This document shows positions 1-7,443 of a DNA stretch of 64,000 nt, piece by piece (position 1 is the first letter of the stretch; each line of letters opens with the position of its first letter). The stretch lies in the NCBI GenBank assembly GCA_022826925.1, contig JAJDTX010000145.1, positions 26,099 through 90,098 on the forward strand, read 5' to 3'. The stretch comes from Bryobacterales bacterium (GTDB lineage Bacteria; Acidobacteriota; Terriglobia; Bryobacterales; UBA6623). Below the pieces are notes generated by a model. It was not told the origin of the DNA. It worked only from the letters and a program-made list of their open reading frames with translations, and did not search any database. The position numbers and the translations under genes are program-made.

Positions 1-1365
1 AAATCCCCTCAGGTCTTCGAGTCGCTGGGGTTCGATCTCTATGCCGCATGCCGACGGGTGCCCGCCGCCCTTTCGCGCGATGCCGCTCCTGACGGCAGCG
101 ACGACTGCCTCTCCGATGTTGAACTCCAGTGCCGATCGCCCCGAGCCCGCCAATGCACCGTTGTCGCGCTGGGTGAGCGCGATGGCCGGCCACCCGGCCA
201 GCCTGACGAGCTCTGACGCCACCAGCCCGACCGTTCCCGGTGTGGCTGACGAAGCTACGAACACATTCACCGGCCCGTGATCAAACCCCGCCAAGTCTGA
301 ATGCGAAGCCAGCTCTGCACGAGCCTTGTGGCCGAGCTCCTTGCGGTCTTGGTTGTGCTGGTCAAGCCGACGGGCAAAGTCCCGTGCGGCCTCCCGATCC
401 GATTCGCGCAAGCAGCGCGCCGCAAGGTCCGACTCTCCCATGCGCGAGCCGGCGTTCAATCTGGGACCGATCCTCCAGCCGAAGTCATCAGCGGAGCAGG
501 CCGCTCCTATGCTGGCGAGCTCGCAGATCTCGGCCAAGCCATTGCCCCGGGAGGCGGTGTCGCCGAGCAAGCGGACCCCGTGGCGGATCAGCGCGCGGTT
601 GAACGGCATGTCGAGCGGCATCAAGTCGCATGAAGTGCCGAGGGCAGCGTATAGCGTGATGCGCTGCCGGATGGCCTTGGTTTCGGCCTTGGACAGGCCC
701 GCTTGCCGCAGAATCGAACGTGCCACGAACCACGCCAAGGCAGCGGTGCAAAGCGTGCCTTGTTCGCCAGGGGCTGCCGCAGAGGCGGCCCAGGGATTGA
801 GCAGCACTCCAGTGGCCGGTGTCTGAGCGCCGTGTGCGGGGTGGTGGTCAATCACCACCACATCGATTCCTGTGGCTTGGTGAAATCCATCCAGCAGGCC
901 GCCCGCCGCCGTGCCACAGTCCAAGACGGCGATGCAGGTGACGCCCGCATCGGCAAGCGATTTGAGGCAGCGTTCGTTTGGACCGAATCCCTCTGTGTTG
1001 CGCTCCGGCACAGAGACGGCGGGCTCTCGGCCGCTTGGGCCGCCGGCGAGTCGGAGCGCTTCGACCAGAATCGCCTGGGCCGTAGCTCCGTCGACATCGA
1101 AGTCGCACAGGATTCCGACGCGGCCCGTGCGGGCTGCATGAAGCAGTCTTTCGGCCGCTTGCGCTGTGTTGTGGGGCTCACCCATCGCGGCAGTGCAATC
1201 TCCTAGAGATCGCAGTGCCAATGCCTGCGGGTCGAAGCCCTCCGGCTTGCGACCGGCTAACGCCTCGCCGATTACATCGGGTACGCCCAAGGCGCGCGCG
1301 AACTCCTCACAGCGCCGTGACTGGGCGGGGGAATCATCCGGCCAGCGCCAGGATTGGGTCCTCAA
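1..1365 (-). CDS. recJ: RecJ-like single-stranded-DNA exonuclease, 3' end cut by window edge
   Basis: DHH-family phosphoesterase of the RecJ type, expected to degrade single-stranded DNA 5'-3' during recombination and mismatch repair. The translation shows a DFDVDGAT motif near residue 87 (family form DYDVDGxTA) and VVVIDHHPA near residue 170 (the DHH motif). These are followed by a DHHA1-like section near the window edge with the glycine-rich GGGHPSACG signature. The start chosen is TTG at 1365-1363, because GAGGAG lies 8 nt upstream and the frame opens with a Trp-rich RecJ-like N-terminus. The last codons run off position 1, so the gene is incomplete here. It lies 53 bp downstream of lysS on the same strand and is probably co-transcribed. 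The DHH motifs are read directly; the exonuclease role is family knowledge. Confidence 0.85.
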   Translation of the reverse strand, partial: MRTQSWRWPDDSPAQSRRCEEFARALGVPDVIGEALAGRKPEGFDPQALALRSLGDCTAAMGEPHNTAQAAERLLHAARTGRVGILCDFDVDGATAQAILVEALRLAGGPSGREPAVSVPERNTEGFGPNERCLKSLADAGVTCIAVLDCGTAAGGLLDGFHQATGIDVVVIDHHPAHGAQTPATGVLLNPWAASAAAPGEQGTLCTAALAWFVARSILRQAGLSKAETKAIRQRITLYAALGTSCDLMPLDMPFNRALIRHGVRLLGDTASRGNGLAEICELASIGAACSADDFGWRIGPRLNAGSRMGESDLAARCLRESDREAARDFARRLDQHNQDRKELGHKARAELASHSDLAGFDHGPVNVFVASSATPGTVGLVASELVRLAGWPAIALTQRDNGALAGSGRSALEFNIGEAVVAAVRSGIARKGGGHPSACGIEIEPQRLEDLRGF

Positions 1366-1418
1366 CGCCGGAACTCCTCAGATGCTGACACAACGTGGGA
1401 ATCTCCCCAGTTCGGAAG

Positions 1419-2990
1419 TCACTCGCTAGGTGCCGTAGTGCCGGAGGCCCGGTGCAAGCGCTCCGCGATGCCGATGTCGCGTTCGGGTCGCAGCAGGGGG
1501 AACAGGATCACATCCCGGATGGTTGGCGAGTTGGTCAGCAGCATGGTCAGGCGGTCAATGCCGATTCCCTCGCCGGCGGCCGGCGGCATGCCGTAGCACA
1601 GCGCCCGGATATAGTCCTCGTCGATTCCGTGAGCTTCGTGATCTCCGGCTGCCCGTGCCTGCGCCTGCTCCTCGAAGCGCCCCAGTTGTTCCAGCGGATC
1701 GTTGAGTTCGGAGTAGCCGTTGGCGATCTCCATCCCGCCGCAGAAGATCTCGAACCGCTCCACCCAAGCCGGATCTTCAGGCTTCTGCTTGGAGAGCGGG
1801 GACGCTTCGACCGGGTAGTCATAGATCACGGTCGGTTGGATGAGGAGGTGCTCGCAAGCGGCCTCGAACAGATCGAGCAGGGCCTTGCCGGCCGATACCC
1901 CCTCGGGCAACGCGATGCCCTCTCCGGCCTTGCGTTCGTGAATCGCTGCCAGCTCGCGGATCTTGCCCACGTCAGCTAGGTCGCCGACGTCTGGCCGCGA
2001 ATCCTTGTAGGGCCAGTACTCCGCGATCACCTCGGGAAAGGTCAGCCGTTCCAGCGAGCCAAACTCGATTCTGTGCTCGCCGAACTCCGCAACAGTTCCC
2101 CCATCCAGAGCCGCCTCCGCGCTCGCCTTCAATAGCTGCGCGCTGAAGTCTATCAGGGCGCGGTAGTCGCTGTATGCCTCGTAGAACTCCAGCATCGTGA
2201 ACTCGGGGTTGTGCTGCTTGGACAGCCCCTCGTTGCGGAAGTTGCGATTGATCTCGTACACCCGGTCTAACCCGCCGACAGTCAGGCGCTTCAAGTACAG
2301 CTCCGGCGCCACTCGCAAGAACAGGTCGACGTCCAGTGTGTTGTGATGCGTTTGGAAGGGCCGCGCCAGGGCGCCGCCGTAGACCGGTTGCATCATCGGC
2401 GTCTCGACCTCGATGTAGCCGCGCTGCTCGAGGCTTGTGCGCAGCTGTCGGATGATCCGGTCCCTGGTCACGAACGTCCGCCGGACCGAGTCGTTGCTGA
2501 TCAGGTCGAGCGACCGCTGCCGGTAGCGGACTTCGACATCCTGCAGGCCATGGAACTTCTCAGGCGGCGGCAGCACGCTCTTGGAAAGGAACGCCAGCTC
2601 GGTCGCTCGGACCGTGAGCTCTCCAGTCCGCGTGCGAAAGACCCTGCCGGCAACACCGATCACATCTCCCGCGTCAAGCAGCTTGTAGAGTTCGAAGTCG
2701 CGCTGCGAGACCTCGTCGCGGCGCACGTAGATCTGGATTTGAACGCCGCCTTGCTTCAGGTTTGCGAAGCCCGCTTTGCCTTGGCGTCGCTTGGTCACCA
2801 AGCGCCCGCAGATGCGCGTGCCGGGCTGCTCCGCCTCGAGCTTGTCGCCGTCGCAGGGGTCGAAGAGGTCCCGCAGTTCGGTGACTGTATGGGTCGCATC
2901 GTATTTGTGCGGGTAGCGCTCGAAGCCTAGCTCGGAGATCCGCGCGATCTTCTCGAAGCGCTGCTGGAGAATGCGATCTTCGGGAGACAC
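1419..2990 (-). CDS. lysS: Class II lysyl-tRNA synthetase
   Basis: Charges tRNA-Lys with lysine in the cytoplasm. The 523 residues match the usual bacterial LysS length (about 500). An N-terminal OB-fold anticodon-binding domain covers roughly residues 55-150 ([17 protein letters not shown]). Class II motif 2 is seen as FRNEG followed by [14 protein letters not shown] (about residues 250-275). Motif 3 is [19 protein letters not shown] (about 475-495). The start is GTG at 2990-2988; no convincing Shine-Dalgarno is visible, so a slightly downstream start is possible. The recJ-like gene follows 53 bp downstream. Nothing suggests truncation or an unusual lineage. Confidence 0.95.
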   Translation of the reverse strand: MSPEDRILQQRFEKIARISELGFERYPHKYDATHTVTELRDLFDPCDGDKLEAEQPGTRICGRLVTKRRQGKAGFANLKQGGVQIQIYVRRDEVSQRDFELYKLLDAGDVIGVAGRVFRTRTGELTVRATELAFLSKSVLPPPEKFHGLQDVEVRYRQRSLDLISNDSVRRTFVTRDRIIRQLRTSLEQRGYIEVETPMMQPVYGGALARPFQTHHNTLDVDLFLRVAPELYLKRLTVGGLDRVYEINRNFRNEGLSKQHNPEFTMLEFYEAYSDYRALIDFSAQLLKASAEAALDGGTVAEFGEHRIEFGSLERLTFPEVIAEYWPYKDSRPDVGDLADVGKIRELAAIHERKAGEGIALPEGVSAGKALLDLFEAACEHLLIQPTVIYDYPVEASPLSKQKPEDPAWVERFEIFCGGMEIANGYSELNDPLEQLGRFEEQAQARAAGDHEAHGIDEDYIRALCYGMPPAAGEGIGIDRLTMLLTNSPTIRDVILFPLLRPERDIGIAERLHRASGTTAPSE

Positions 2991-3082
2991 GGGGAGGACT
3001 CGACCCCAGAGCAGGGCCGGAACTCTTATTGTAGGAGCGCAGTCGTCGAACGCATTGAAGGGTTCAGGGGGACGTTGACGAG

Positions 3083-3286
3083 CTAGTAGTAGTCCGAGCA
3101 GTCCATGAAGTAGCCGCAGCGATCGCAGCGCAACTTGCAGCTGCGGCTCTCCAAGCGTTGGGAGCAGTTCGGGCAGTAGAGCATCGCGTTCTGCTCCGCG
3201 CTGGTCGCGGGGGTACTTGGCGTAGGCCGCGATGTGTTCGCCCGCTCGTCGGACGGCGGTCTCGTGTCGCCCCGTTCGCGGTTCAC
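3083..3286 (-). CDS. Small zinc-ribbon protein
   Basis: Sixty-seven residues with a variable, Ser/Thr/Pro-rich N-terminal half. A compact C-terminal zinc ribbon follows: CPNC, about 14 residues, CDRC, then CGYF and CSDYY at the very end. The two CxxC knuckles should bind one zinc ion. The function is unknown; the ribbon could bind nucleic acid or a partner protein. The GTG start overlaps the TGA stop of the preceding TIM-barrel gene (GTGA), so the two are translationally coupled. An internal ATG (about 3184) would give just the ribbon domain, and that shorter form is a real alternative. Confidence 0.7.
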   Translation of the reverse strand: MNRERGDTRPPSDERANTSRPTPSTPATSAEQNAMLYCPNCSQRLESRSCKLRCDRCGYFMDCSDYY

Positions 3287-4698
3287 ACTCCGACCTCCCG
3301 AATCACGTCCAACTTCTCGTCGCTCAGGTAGCCGTAGCGGTTCACCCAGTAGCCATGCTGGCCCGCCTCGCGCGCCACCACAAGGCGCTTGCGGAAGTCG
3401 TCCAGCGGCCCGTAGCCGTGGGCCAAGACGTAGACCGGCGTGTCGCCCGCGTCGCGCTGGGCTTGGTGGATCTTGCGGGTCTGCGCAGCCGGACCGACAG
3501 GGTGCGGAACGTCCGGCGGCGGATACGAGTAGTCCTCGACCGTCGGGAGGCCATCGTCATCGGCGATGTCGAGCCAGCGCACCAATGCGCGAGCAAGCAG
3601 TCTGCTGGACAGGCCGGGATTCGCAGCCAAGATCTGGTCTCCGTAGAAGCGCAGCATCATCGGCCAATGCATGGTGTAAAGCTTGCAGCTGATGGCCGAC
3701 GAGTGCTTGGCGACGCGCCGGAAGTCCATGCCGGACGGAATCGTCCAAGGCGGCGGGAAGGCATTCGGCAGCAGTTCCATCGACTGCCCGCCCGCCTCGT
3801 TGATCGTGGAGCGGAAGCCGGCGATCATGTCTTCGACCAAGGCTGCCTTGAAGCGCAGCCAAGCGGCCACGCCCGGATAGTCCGAGAGCAGCCGCAACAG
3901 GTGGTAGCGACCGCCGTCGGCATCTTCAGCCCACGCAACGAGATCGGCGTCGGTCAGGCCGCCGTGCAATTTCTCGTAGAGCCTGCCTACGTCCCGGCGC
4001 ATGCGCTCGAAGGGGAAGCCCATGCGCTCCGCTGCCCGCTCGGCGTGGTAGGAGAAATCCAGGAATACCGAATCGAGGAAATACGGGGGGTACTCCGGCC
4101 AGTCGACGCGCAGCCCGTCTAGGTCCGGATACTGCTGGACAATGTCTCGGAGCAGGGCGTGCTCGTAAGCCAAGATGTGCGGGCTGGCCAAGCTACCGTT
4201 CTTGGCTAGCCGGCGCGGCGGAATCGTGCCGTTCGGCAACAGCGCCCTGTCGGAATCGACCGGGCCGCCGAACTGCACTCGATACCCGGGCGGAATTGCG
4301 GCTTGCACTTGGCAGTAGACCCGAATGCCGCGCTTCTTGGCCGCTGGTATGAAGTCGTGCAGTAGGTGTCCTTGGCTGCGCGTCAGGTCGGTCGGCTCGG
4401 AGGGGCGGTAGCGCAGGCCGGCGTAGAGCGAGAGGTTCGGCTCGAAGCTCGGCGCCGTCTTGACCCAGACCTCGCGTTTGCCGAAGAGCGGGCGATCTAG
4501 CAAACGCACCGCGCCGGCGTTCGCGTCGGCTGGAGGCTCGCGCTGACCGGTTTCCCGGTCGGCCTCTTCCATCAAGTACGGCGATGTCGCGACGGCGTTC
4601 GCGCCGATGTTGCTGAGGTTGTCTAGCAGCCCCTCGATGCCCTCGCTCTGGATGTATTCGGGTAGGACCGTGACTCCGAGCAGTTTGCCGTCCGCCAT
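3283..4698 (-). CDS. TIM-barrel, glycoside-hydrolase-like protein of unknown specificity
   Basis: A 471-residue protein without a signal peptide, so probably cytoplasmic. The pattern resembles an amylase-type or related (beta/alpha)8 barrel. It has an N-terminal strand (KLLGVTVLPEYI), a 'GANAVATSPYL' segment, a strand carrying 'GIRVYCQVQAAIPPGY', and a candidate catalytic segment DLDGLRVDWPEYPPYF (about residues 185-200). I cannot assign it to a numbered GH family. The ATG at 4698 has no Shine-Dalgarno, but TATAGT lies 6 nt upstream (4710-4705), suggesting leaderless transcription. Downstream, the zinc-ribbon gene starts inside its stop codon. It may act on a sugar or glycan, but this is inference from the fold-like pattern only. 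Confidence 0.6.
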   Translation of the reverse strand: MADGKLLGVTVLPEYIQSEGIEGLLDNLSNIGANAVATSPYLMEEADRETGQREPPADANAGAVRLLDRPLFGKREVWVKTAPSFEPNLSLYAGLRYRPSEPTDLTRSQGHLLHDFIPAAKKRGIRVYCQVQAAIPPGYRVQFGGPVDSDRALLPNGTIPPRRLAKNGSLASPHILAYEHALLRDIVQQYPDLDGLRVDWPEYPPYFLDSVFLDFSYHAERAAERMGFPFERMRRDVGRLYEKLHGGLTDADLVAWAEDADGGRYHLLRLLSDYPGVAAWLRFKAALVEDMIAGFRSTINEAGGQSMELLPNAFPPPWTIPSGMDFRRVAKHSSAISCKLYTMHWPMMLRFYGDQILAANPGLSSRLLARALVRWLDIADDDGLPTVEDYSYPPPDVPHPVGPAAQTRKIHQAQRDAGDTPVYVLAHGYGPLDDFRKRLVVAREAGQHGYWVNRYGYLSDEKLDVIREVGV

Positions 4699-4704
4699 GG
4701 GCGC

Positions 4705-4710
4705 ACTATA
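4705..4710 (-). promoter_or_regulatory. Putative -10 hexamer for a leaderless transcript
   Basis: TATAGT on the minus strand with only 6 nt (GCGCCC) before the ATG at 4698 and no ribosome-binding site. The same TANNNT-short gap-start arrangement recurs at 5689, 53289, 57004 and 57048. No clear -35 element is seen. Confidence 0.4.
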
Positions 4711-4928
4711 TCAAGTCCGATGCGACAAGACCCTAGCTGAGGTGAGTCTTGCAATGGCGCGACGTCGACTGGGAGGCCATCGGCAGCACGGCTGGCGAGC
4801 TTTGCGCGAGAGTTCTGGTTCGCGACGCGCTTCAGCCATAGGTGACGCAACGACCATTGACGGGCTGCGCCGATCGCGCGATTGGCTCATCGGGAGTGTG
4901 ATAGGTTAAGAGAAATACTATAGAGCGT

Positions 4929-5004
4929 GGGCCTGTGGCGCAGTTGGGAGCGCGCCTCCATGGCATGGAGGAGGTCGAGGGTTCGAATCCCTCCAGGTCC
5001 ACCA
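4929..5004 (+). tRNA. tRNA-Ala (anticodon GGC)
   Basis: A full cloverleaf can be drawn by eye. The acceptor stem GGGCCTG pairs with CAGGTCC and contains the G3:U70 wobble that identifies alanine tRNAs. The D-stem is GCGC/GCGC. The anticodon stem is CCTCC/GGAGG with loop ATGGCAT, giving anticodon GGC. The T-arm is GAGGG-TTCGAAT-CCCTC, with discriminator A and an encoded CCA. It reads GCC codons. The genes just downstream are mostly remnants of mobile and toxin-antitoxin elements, as is common next to tRNA genes, but no second copy of the tRNA 3' end was found. Confidence 0.96.
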
Positions 5005-5253
5005 TCCTGATCAGAATTGTAAATTGTTGAATCTAATATGCTTAAACAGGAATGAGGACATCTTCTACTGCTAGAGATACCCCTTTGGGATTTGATCAAA
5101 TGCCAGATTTCGCCGGGTAGGCCACGCTTACGCCGCTCGATTTCCGCGGACTTGGGGCGAAAGCCCACTGAAGACGTCGGCCACTCAGCTGTCTTGCGGG
5201 CGGCACGCTCGGCCCTCGGGCCCGACGCGAACCACTTAAGGAGAACCAACAGC

Positions 5254-5565
5254 ATGCCATCCACCACAAGCCTGTCGCGCAGGAGAACGCAAGCTCGCAA
5301 TGCCGTACTGGGCCGGACCTTGCCAAGTACGATGTCCACCTCGTCGATATGGACGCAGCTGGACGCGCCGTCTTGCGCCCCTACCTCACCGAGCTCGCCC
5401 TCTTGCGGCTAACCGCCAACCTGCCTGCGTGGCCGATCGGCATGGAGGCCTGCTCCGGCTCCCACTATCTTGGCCAGACCTTGCTGGCGCAGGGGCACGA
5501 ACTCTGTCTGATGCCTCCCAACTACGTGAAGCCCTATGTCAAGAGCGAGAAGTCCCGGGTTTCAC
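5254..5565 (+). pseudogene. IS110-type transposase, N-terminal remnant with frameshift
   Basis: A decayed fragment of an IS110-family (DEDD-type) transposase. From about 5310 the frame reads DLAKYDVHLVDMDAAGRAVLR, then GMEACSGSHYLGQTLLAQG and PPNYVKPYVKSEK, the typical IS110 N-terminal order. The original start was probably the ATG at 5254, which has AAGGAG about 10 nt upstream. That frame (ending ...ARNAVLG) must shift by one base near 5305-5315 to join the transposase frame. After 'KSEK' (about 5555) the similarity stops where the family normally continues with NDxxDAEA. Only about 100 of over 300 residues remain, so it is not functional. Confidence 0.6.
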
Positions 5566-5688
5566 AATGCACCTCTTTGTGGTTTATGGCCATGAACCGG
5601 GCTAGGACCTCTTCAACCAGTCGGACTAGGGCTCGGACGACCTCTACCGGCGCGCCTCCGAAGACCTACGTAGCTCGACGAACGAGAC

Positions 5689-5694
5689 TATAGT
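5689..5694 (+). promoter_or_regulatory. Putative -10 hexamer of the Phd antitoxin gene
   Basis: TATAGT ends 7 nt before the ATG at 5702, and no Shine-Dalgarno lies between them. This is the same arrangement as at 4705-4710 and fits a leaderless antitoxin mRNA. No -35 element is obvious. Confidence 0.4.
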
Positions 5695-5701
5695 GGTCTC
5701 A

Positions 5702-5983
5702 ATGACCACCGCGTCGATTTCGGAACTGAAGGCAAATCTGTCCCGCTATGTCAGTGAAGTTCGGCGTGGGGGCGAGGTCCAAATCCTTGATCGCGGAAGG
5801 CCCGTCGCAAGGCTTGTGCCTGCCGCAGCCGGGAATGATCGAGAAGCGCGAGACAGGCTTGTCGGTCGGGGATTGCTCCGGCCAGGAGCCGGCAATTCGG
5901 CTGTGATTCTTGAGGAACCTCCTTTAGAACTTCCGGTAAGCATTCTGGACGCGCTGCTCGAAGATCGGGACGACCGGTTGTGA
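5702..5983 (+). CDS. Phd/YefM-family antitoxin
   Basis: Ninety-three residues starting MTTASISELKANLSRYVSEVRRGGEVQILDRG, the classic Phd/YefM DNA-binding N-terminus, followed by PVARLVP. The C-terminal half (EEPPLELPVSILDALLEDRD) is the acidic toxin-binding tail. It should repress its own promoter and neutralise a cognate PIN-type toxin. A GTG three codons upstream (5693) also opens the frame, but the ATG fits the family better. The stop overlaps the GTG start of the vapC fragment (GTGA), the usual coupling of such pairs. The toxin is truncated, so this antitoxin is probably orphaned. Confidence 0.85.
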   Translation: MTTASISELKANLSRYVSEVRRGGEVQILDRGRPVARLVPAAAGNDREARDRLVGRGLLRPGAGNSAVILEEPPLELPVSILDALLEDRDDRL

Positions 5984-6142
5984 ACTATTGCGATGCATCC
6001 TCGCTTGTACCTCTGCTCGTGTCCGAACAGGGCAGCGACAGTTCTCGCGAATGGCTGGGCCGAGATGAGCCGATTGTGACTTGGTCGTGGACGCGAGCCG
6101 AAGTTACTTCTGCGATCGAACGCCGGACGAGAGGCGGCAGCC
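5980..6142 (+). pseudogene. Truncated VapC-type PIN-domain toxin
   Basis: The first 54 codons read as a PIN-domain ribonuclease toxin: MNYCDASSLVPLLVSE with the first catalytic Asp at residue 5, then a segment with TWSWTRAEVTSAIERR, where the second conserved acidic residue sits. A VapC normally has about 130-140 residues with two more acidic residues in its C-terminal half. Here family resemblance ends near 6142 and the open frame continues to 6327 through unrelated sequence. The break coincides with an inverted ssb-like fragment. It starts with GTG overlapping the antitoxin stop. It should be catalytically dead. Confidence 0.7.
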
Positions 6143-6239
6143 GCTGGTTGGTGAGAGTCTGCCCGCCGTCCAGGGTATTGCAGCTCGCGTCCCCGCCGAG
6201 ATGCCCCAGCAGGATCGCTAGGTTGATGGTTGTTGCCAT
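6143..6239 (-). pseudogene. Possible ssb-like N-terminal fragment
   Basis: The minus strand from ATG 6239 reads MATTINLAILLGHLGG, then a segment ending GGQTLTNQ. This resembles the start of single-stranded-DNA-binding proteins (INxxxLxGxLGxDP...GGxxVANF). Resemblance ends at about 6143, exactly where the oppositely oriented vapC fragment ends. The picture is one recombination joint between two gene 5' ends. The fragment is short (about 32 codons), so the identification is tentative. Confidence 0.35.
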
Positions 6240-6335
6240 GCCCCCAAAGCTAGGCCACGTCCGCTCGCCGGGCAAGGCGCGGCCGGCTCGATTTGCCCGC
6301 AGCGGCGATCGGTCTCGGTTATCCTAAGAATCGCA

Positions 6336-6560
6336 ATGGCCACCTTCGACACGCTAGCGGCCGCGCGCGGCCTGCGCGATGCCGGGATCGATTCCAAGCA
6401 TGCCGAGGCGATAATCGACGCCATGCGTGCCGCGATCAGCGAGCAGGTCGCCACGAAAGCGGATCTGCTCGAGCTTGAGCAGCGCTTGCTGATCCGGCTC
6501 GGCGCGCTGCTGTTCGCCGGACTCGGCTTGCTGTTCGCCGCGCTCAGGTTCGTGGCATAG
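6336..6560 (+). CDS. Small DUF1640-like coiled-coil membrane protein
   Basis: Seventy-four residues: MATFDTLAAARGLRDAGI, 'SKHAEAIIDAMRAAI', 'VATKADLLELEQRLLIR' and a single hydrophobic C-terminal segment (LGALLFAGLGLLFAALRFVA). This is the layout of the small DUF1640/CCDC90-like proteins seen in many bacteria: a helical coiled coil anchored by one C-terminal membrane helix. The function is unknown. TATCCT lies 10 nt upstream of the ATG (6320-6325) with no ribosome-binding site. It sits between two toxin-antitoxin remnants. Confidence 0.7.
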   Translation: MATFDTLAAARGLRDAGIDSKHAEAIIDAMRAAISEQVATKADLLELEQRLLIRLGALLFAGLGLLFAALRFVA

Positions 6561-6639
6561 GCCCGCCCGATTCCGCGCCGCATCCGACGCTATGCTGGCT
6601 GGGATGGGCGAGCCCCCCTCTTTGGTCGAGTCATGAGGG

Positions 6640-6861
6640 TTAGGCACGAAGGACGAACCATGTCTCAGCGATCTCTCGGTCACGCTCGGATCGAACCTTC
6701 GCGCCTAGCTCGAGCTGCTCTCGAAGGTTCGCTCTCCCCTGCTCGTGGATGAAGCGTCTCACGGCTTCGTCAATTAGCCGCGAGCGCTGGCCTCGCGACA
6801 CAGCGCGATCAAGCATGCTGACCGTCTGTTCTGGCAGTGTGATGTTGAGCCTTCGGTTCAT
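6640..6861 (-). CDS. Ribbon-helix-helix antitoxin-like protein
   Basis: From the ATG at 6861 the 73 residues begin MNRRLNITLPEQTVSMLDRAV, a CopG/MazE-type ribbon-helix-helix strand and helix. They continue RSRLIDEAVRRFI and end in a helical tail (LGAKVRSERDREIAETWF) like those that wrap a MazF-type toxin. An upstream in-frame start at 6906 adds 15 non-conserved residues and is less likely. No toxin gene follows within 300 bp on this strand, so it is solitary or an orphan. An inverted repeat (6901-6919) upstream may be its operator. Confidence 0.75.
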   Translation of the reverse strand: MNRRLNITLPEQTVSMLDRAVSRGQRSRLIDEAVRRFIHEQGRANLREQLELGAKVRSERDREIAETWFVLRA

Positions 6862-6895
6862 TGGGGACCTCGCGTAAGGCAACTCCGACTCTCTG

Positions 6896-6919
6896 ACAAT
6901 ACACACTCTCGTTGTGTGT
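6896..6919 (-). promoter_or_regulatory. Inverted repeat and -10-like site upstream of the ribbon-helix-helix gene
   Basis: ACACAC-TCTCGTT-GTGTGT at 6901-6919 is an inverted repeat with 6-bp arms. On the minus strand TATTGT (6901-6896) abuts it and could be the -10 element, leaving about a 35-nt leader. Ribbon-helix-helix antitoxins usually autorepress from such sites. No strong -35 is seen. Confidence 0.35.
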
Positions 6920-7047
6920 GCAGATGTGCCCTCATCAGTGTCGGGCAGTGCCTGAGGTATAGGAAAGCACGGCTTGGACTCTCGGGATCAGGCTTGGCTA
7001 TTAGGTAGACCTCTGTTTGTGAAGTTTCGTTTGCGTAAACCTTGCTG

Positions 7048-7101
7048 CCCTTGCACTTCTACAGGAAAAACGACTAGTATGGAGTTGTAGAAGCGCAAGG
7101 G
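7048..7101 (+). promoter_or_regulatory. padR promoter with a 16-bp inverted repeat (putative PadR operator)
   Basis: CCCTTGCACTTCTACA (7048-7063) and TGTAGAAGCGCAAGGG (7086-7101) are inverted copies matching at 15 of 16 positions, with a 22-nt centre. A good sigma-70-type promoter lies inside it: -35 TTGCAC (7051-7056), 18-bp spacer, -10 TAGTAT (7075-7080). The left arm covers the -35 element and the right arm the expected transcription start, as expected for autorepression by the PadR protein encoded immediately downstream. Confidence 0.6.
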
Positions 7102-7107
7102 GACGTT

Positions 7108-7434
7108 TTGTCGCACATCGACCTTCCGCAGGGCACTCTGGACCTGCTGATTCTCAAGACCCTTAACCTCGAGCCGCAGCATGGCTGGGGGATCTCGGAA
7201 AGGATCCGGCAGATCTCCCGCGAGGTTCTCCAAGTCCAGCAGGGATCGCTGTATCCGGCGCTTCATAGACTGGAACGCCGAGGGTGGATTCAGGCGAAAT
7301 GGGGCGTGTCTGACAACAATCGGCGCGCCAAGTACTACGAGCTCACGCCCGCGGGGCGGAGGCAACTGGACGATGCATCCGCCTCGTGGCGGAAGCTGTC
7401 CGCCGCCGTGGAGATCATTCTTGACACGGCCTAG
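7108..7434 (+). CDS. PadR-family transcriptional regulator
   Basis: A 108-residue winged-helix repressor. DLPQGTLDLLILKTLNLEPQHGWGI opens the PadR domain. QQGSLYPALHRLERRGWIQ is the recognition helix and wing, and KYYELTPAGRRQL completes the family signature. It starts at TTG 7108 with AAGGGG 5-6 nt upstream. The stop lies 9 nt before the ADOP permease. PadR proteins of this short class typically bind palindromes in their own promoter; a near-perfect one sits at 7048-7101. It probably controls the downstream permease genes. The ligand is unknown. Confidence 0.92.
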   Translation: MSHIDLPQGTLDLLILKTLNLEPQHGWGISERIRQISREVLQVQQGSLYPALHRLERRGWIQAKWGVSDNNRRAKYYELTPAGRRQLDDASASWRKLSAAVEIILDTA

Positions 7435-7443
7435 CCGGAGGAG

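Noticed and set aside
4887..5339. Minus-strand 150-codon open frame across the tRNA containing GGIRTLDLLHAMEARSQLR
   Set aside because: This string is the well-known false translation of the antisense strand of a tRNA gene; the frame is not a protein gene.
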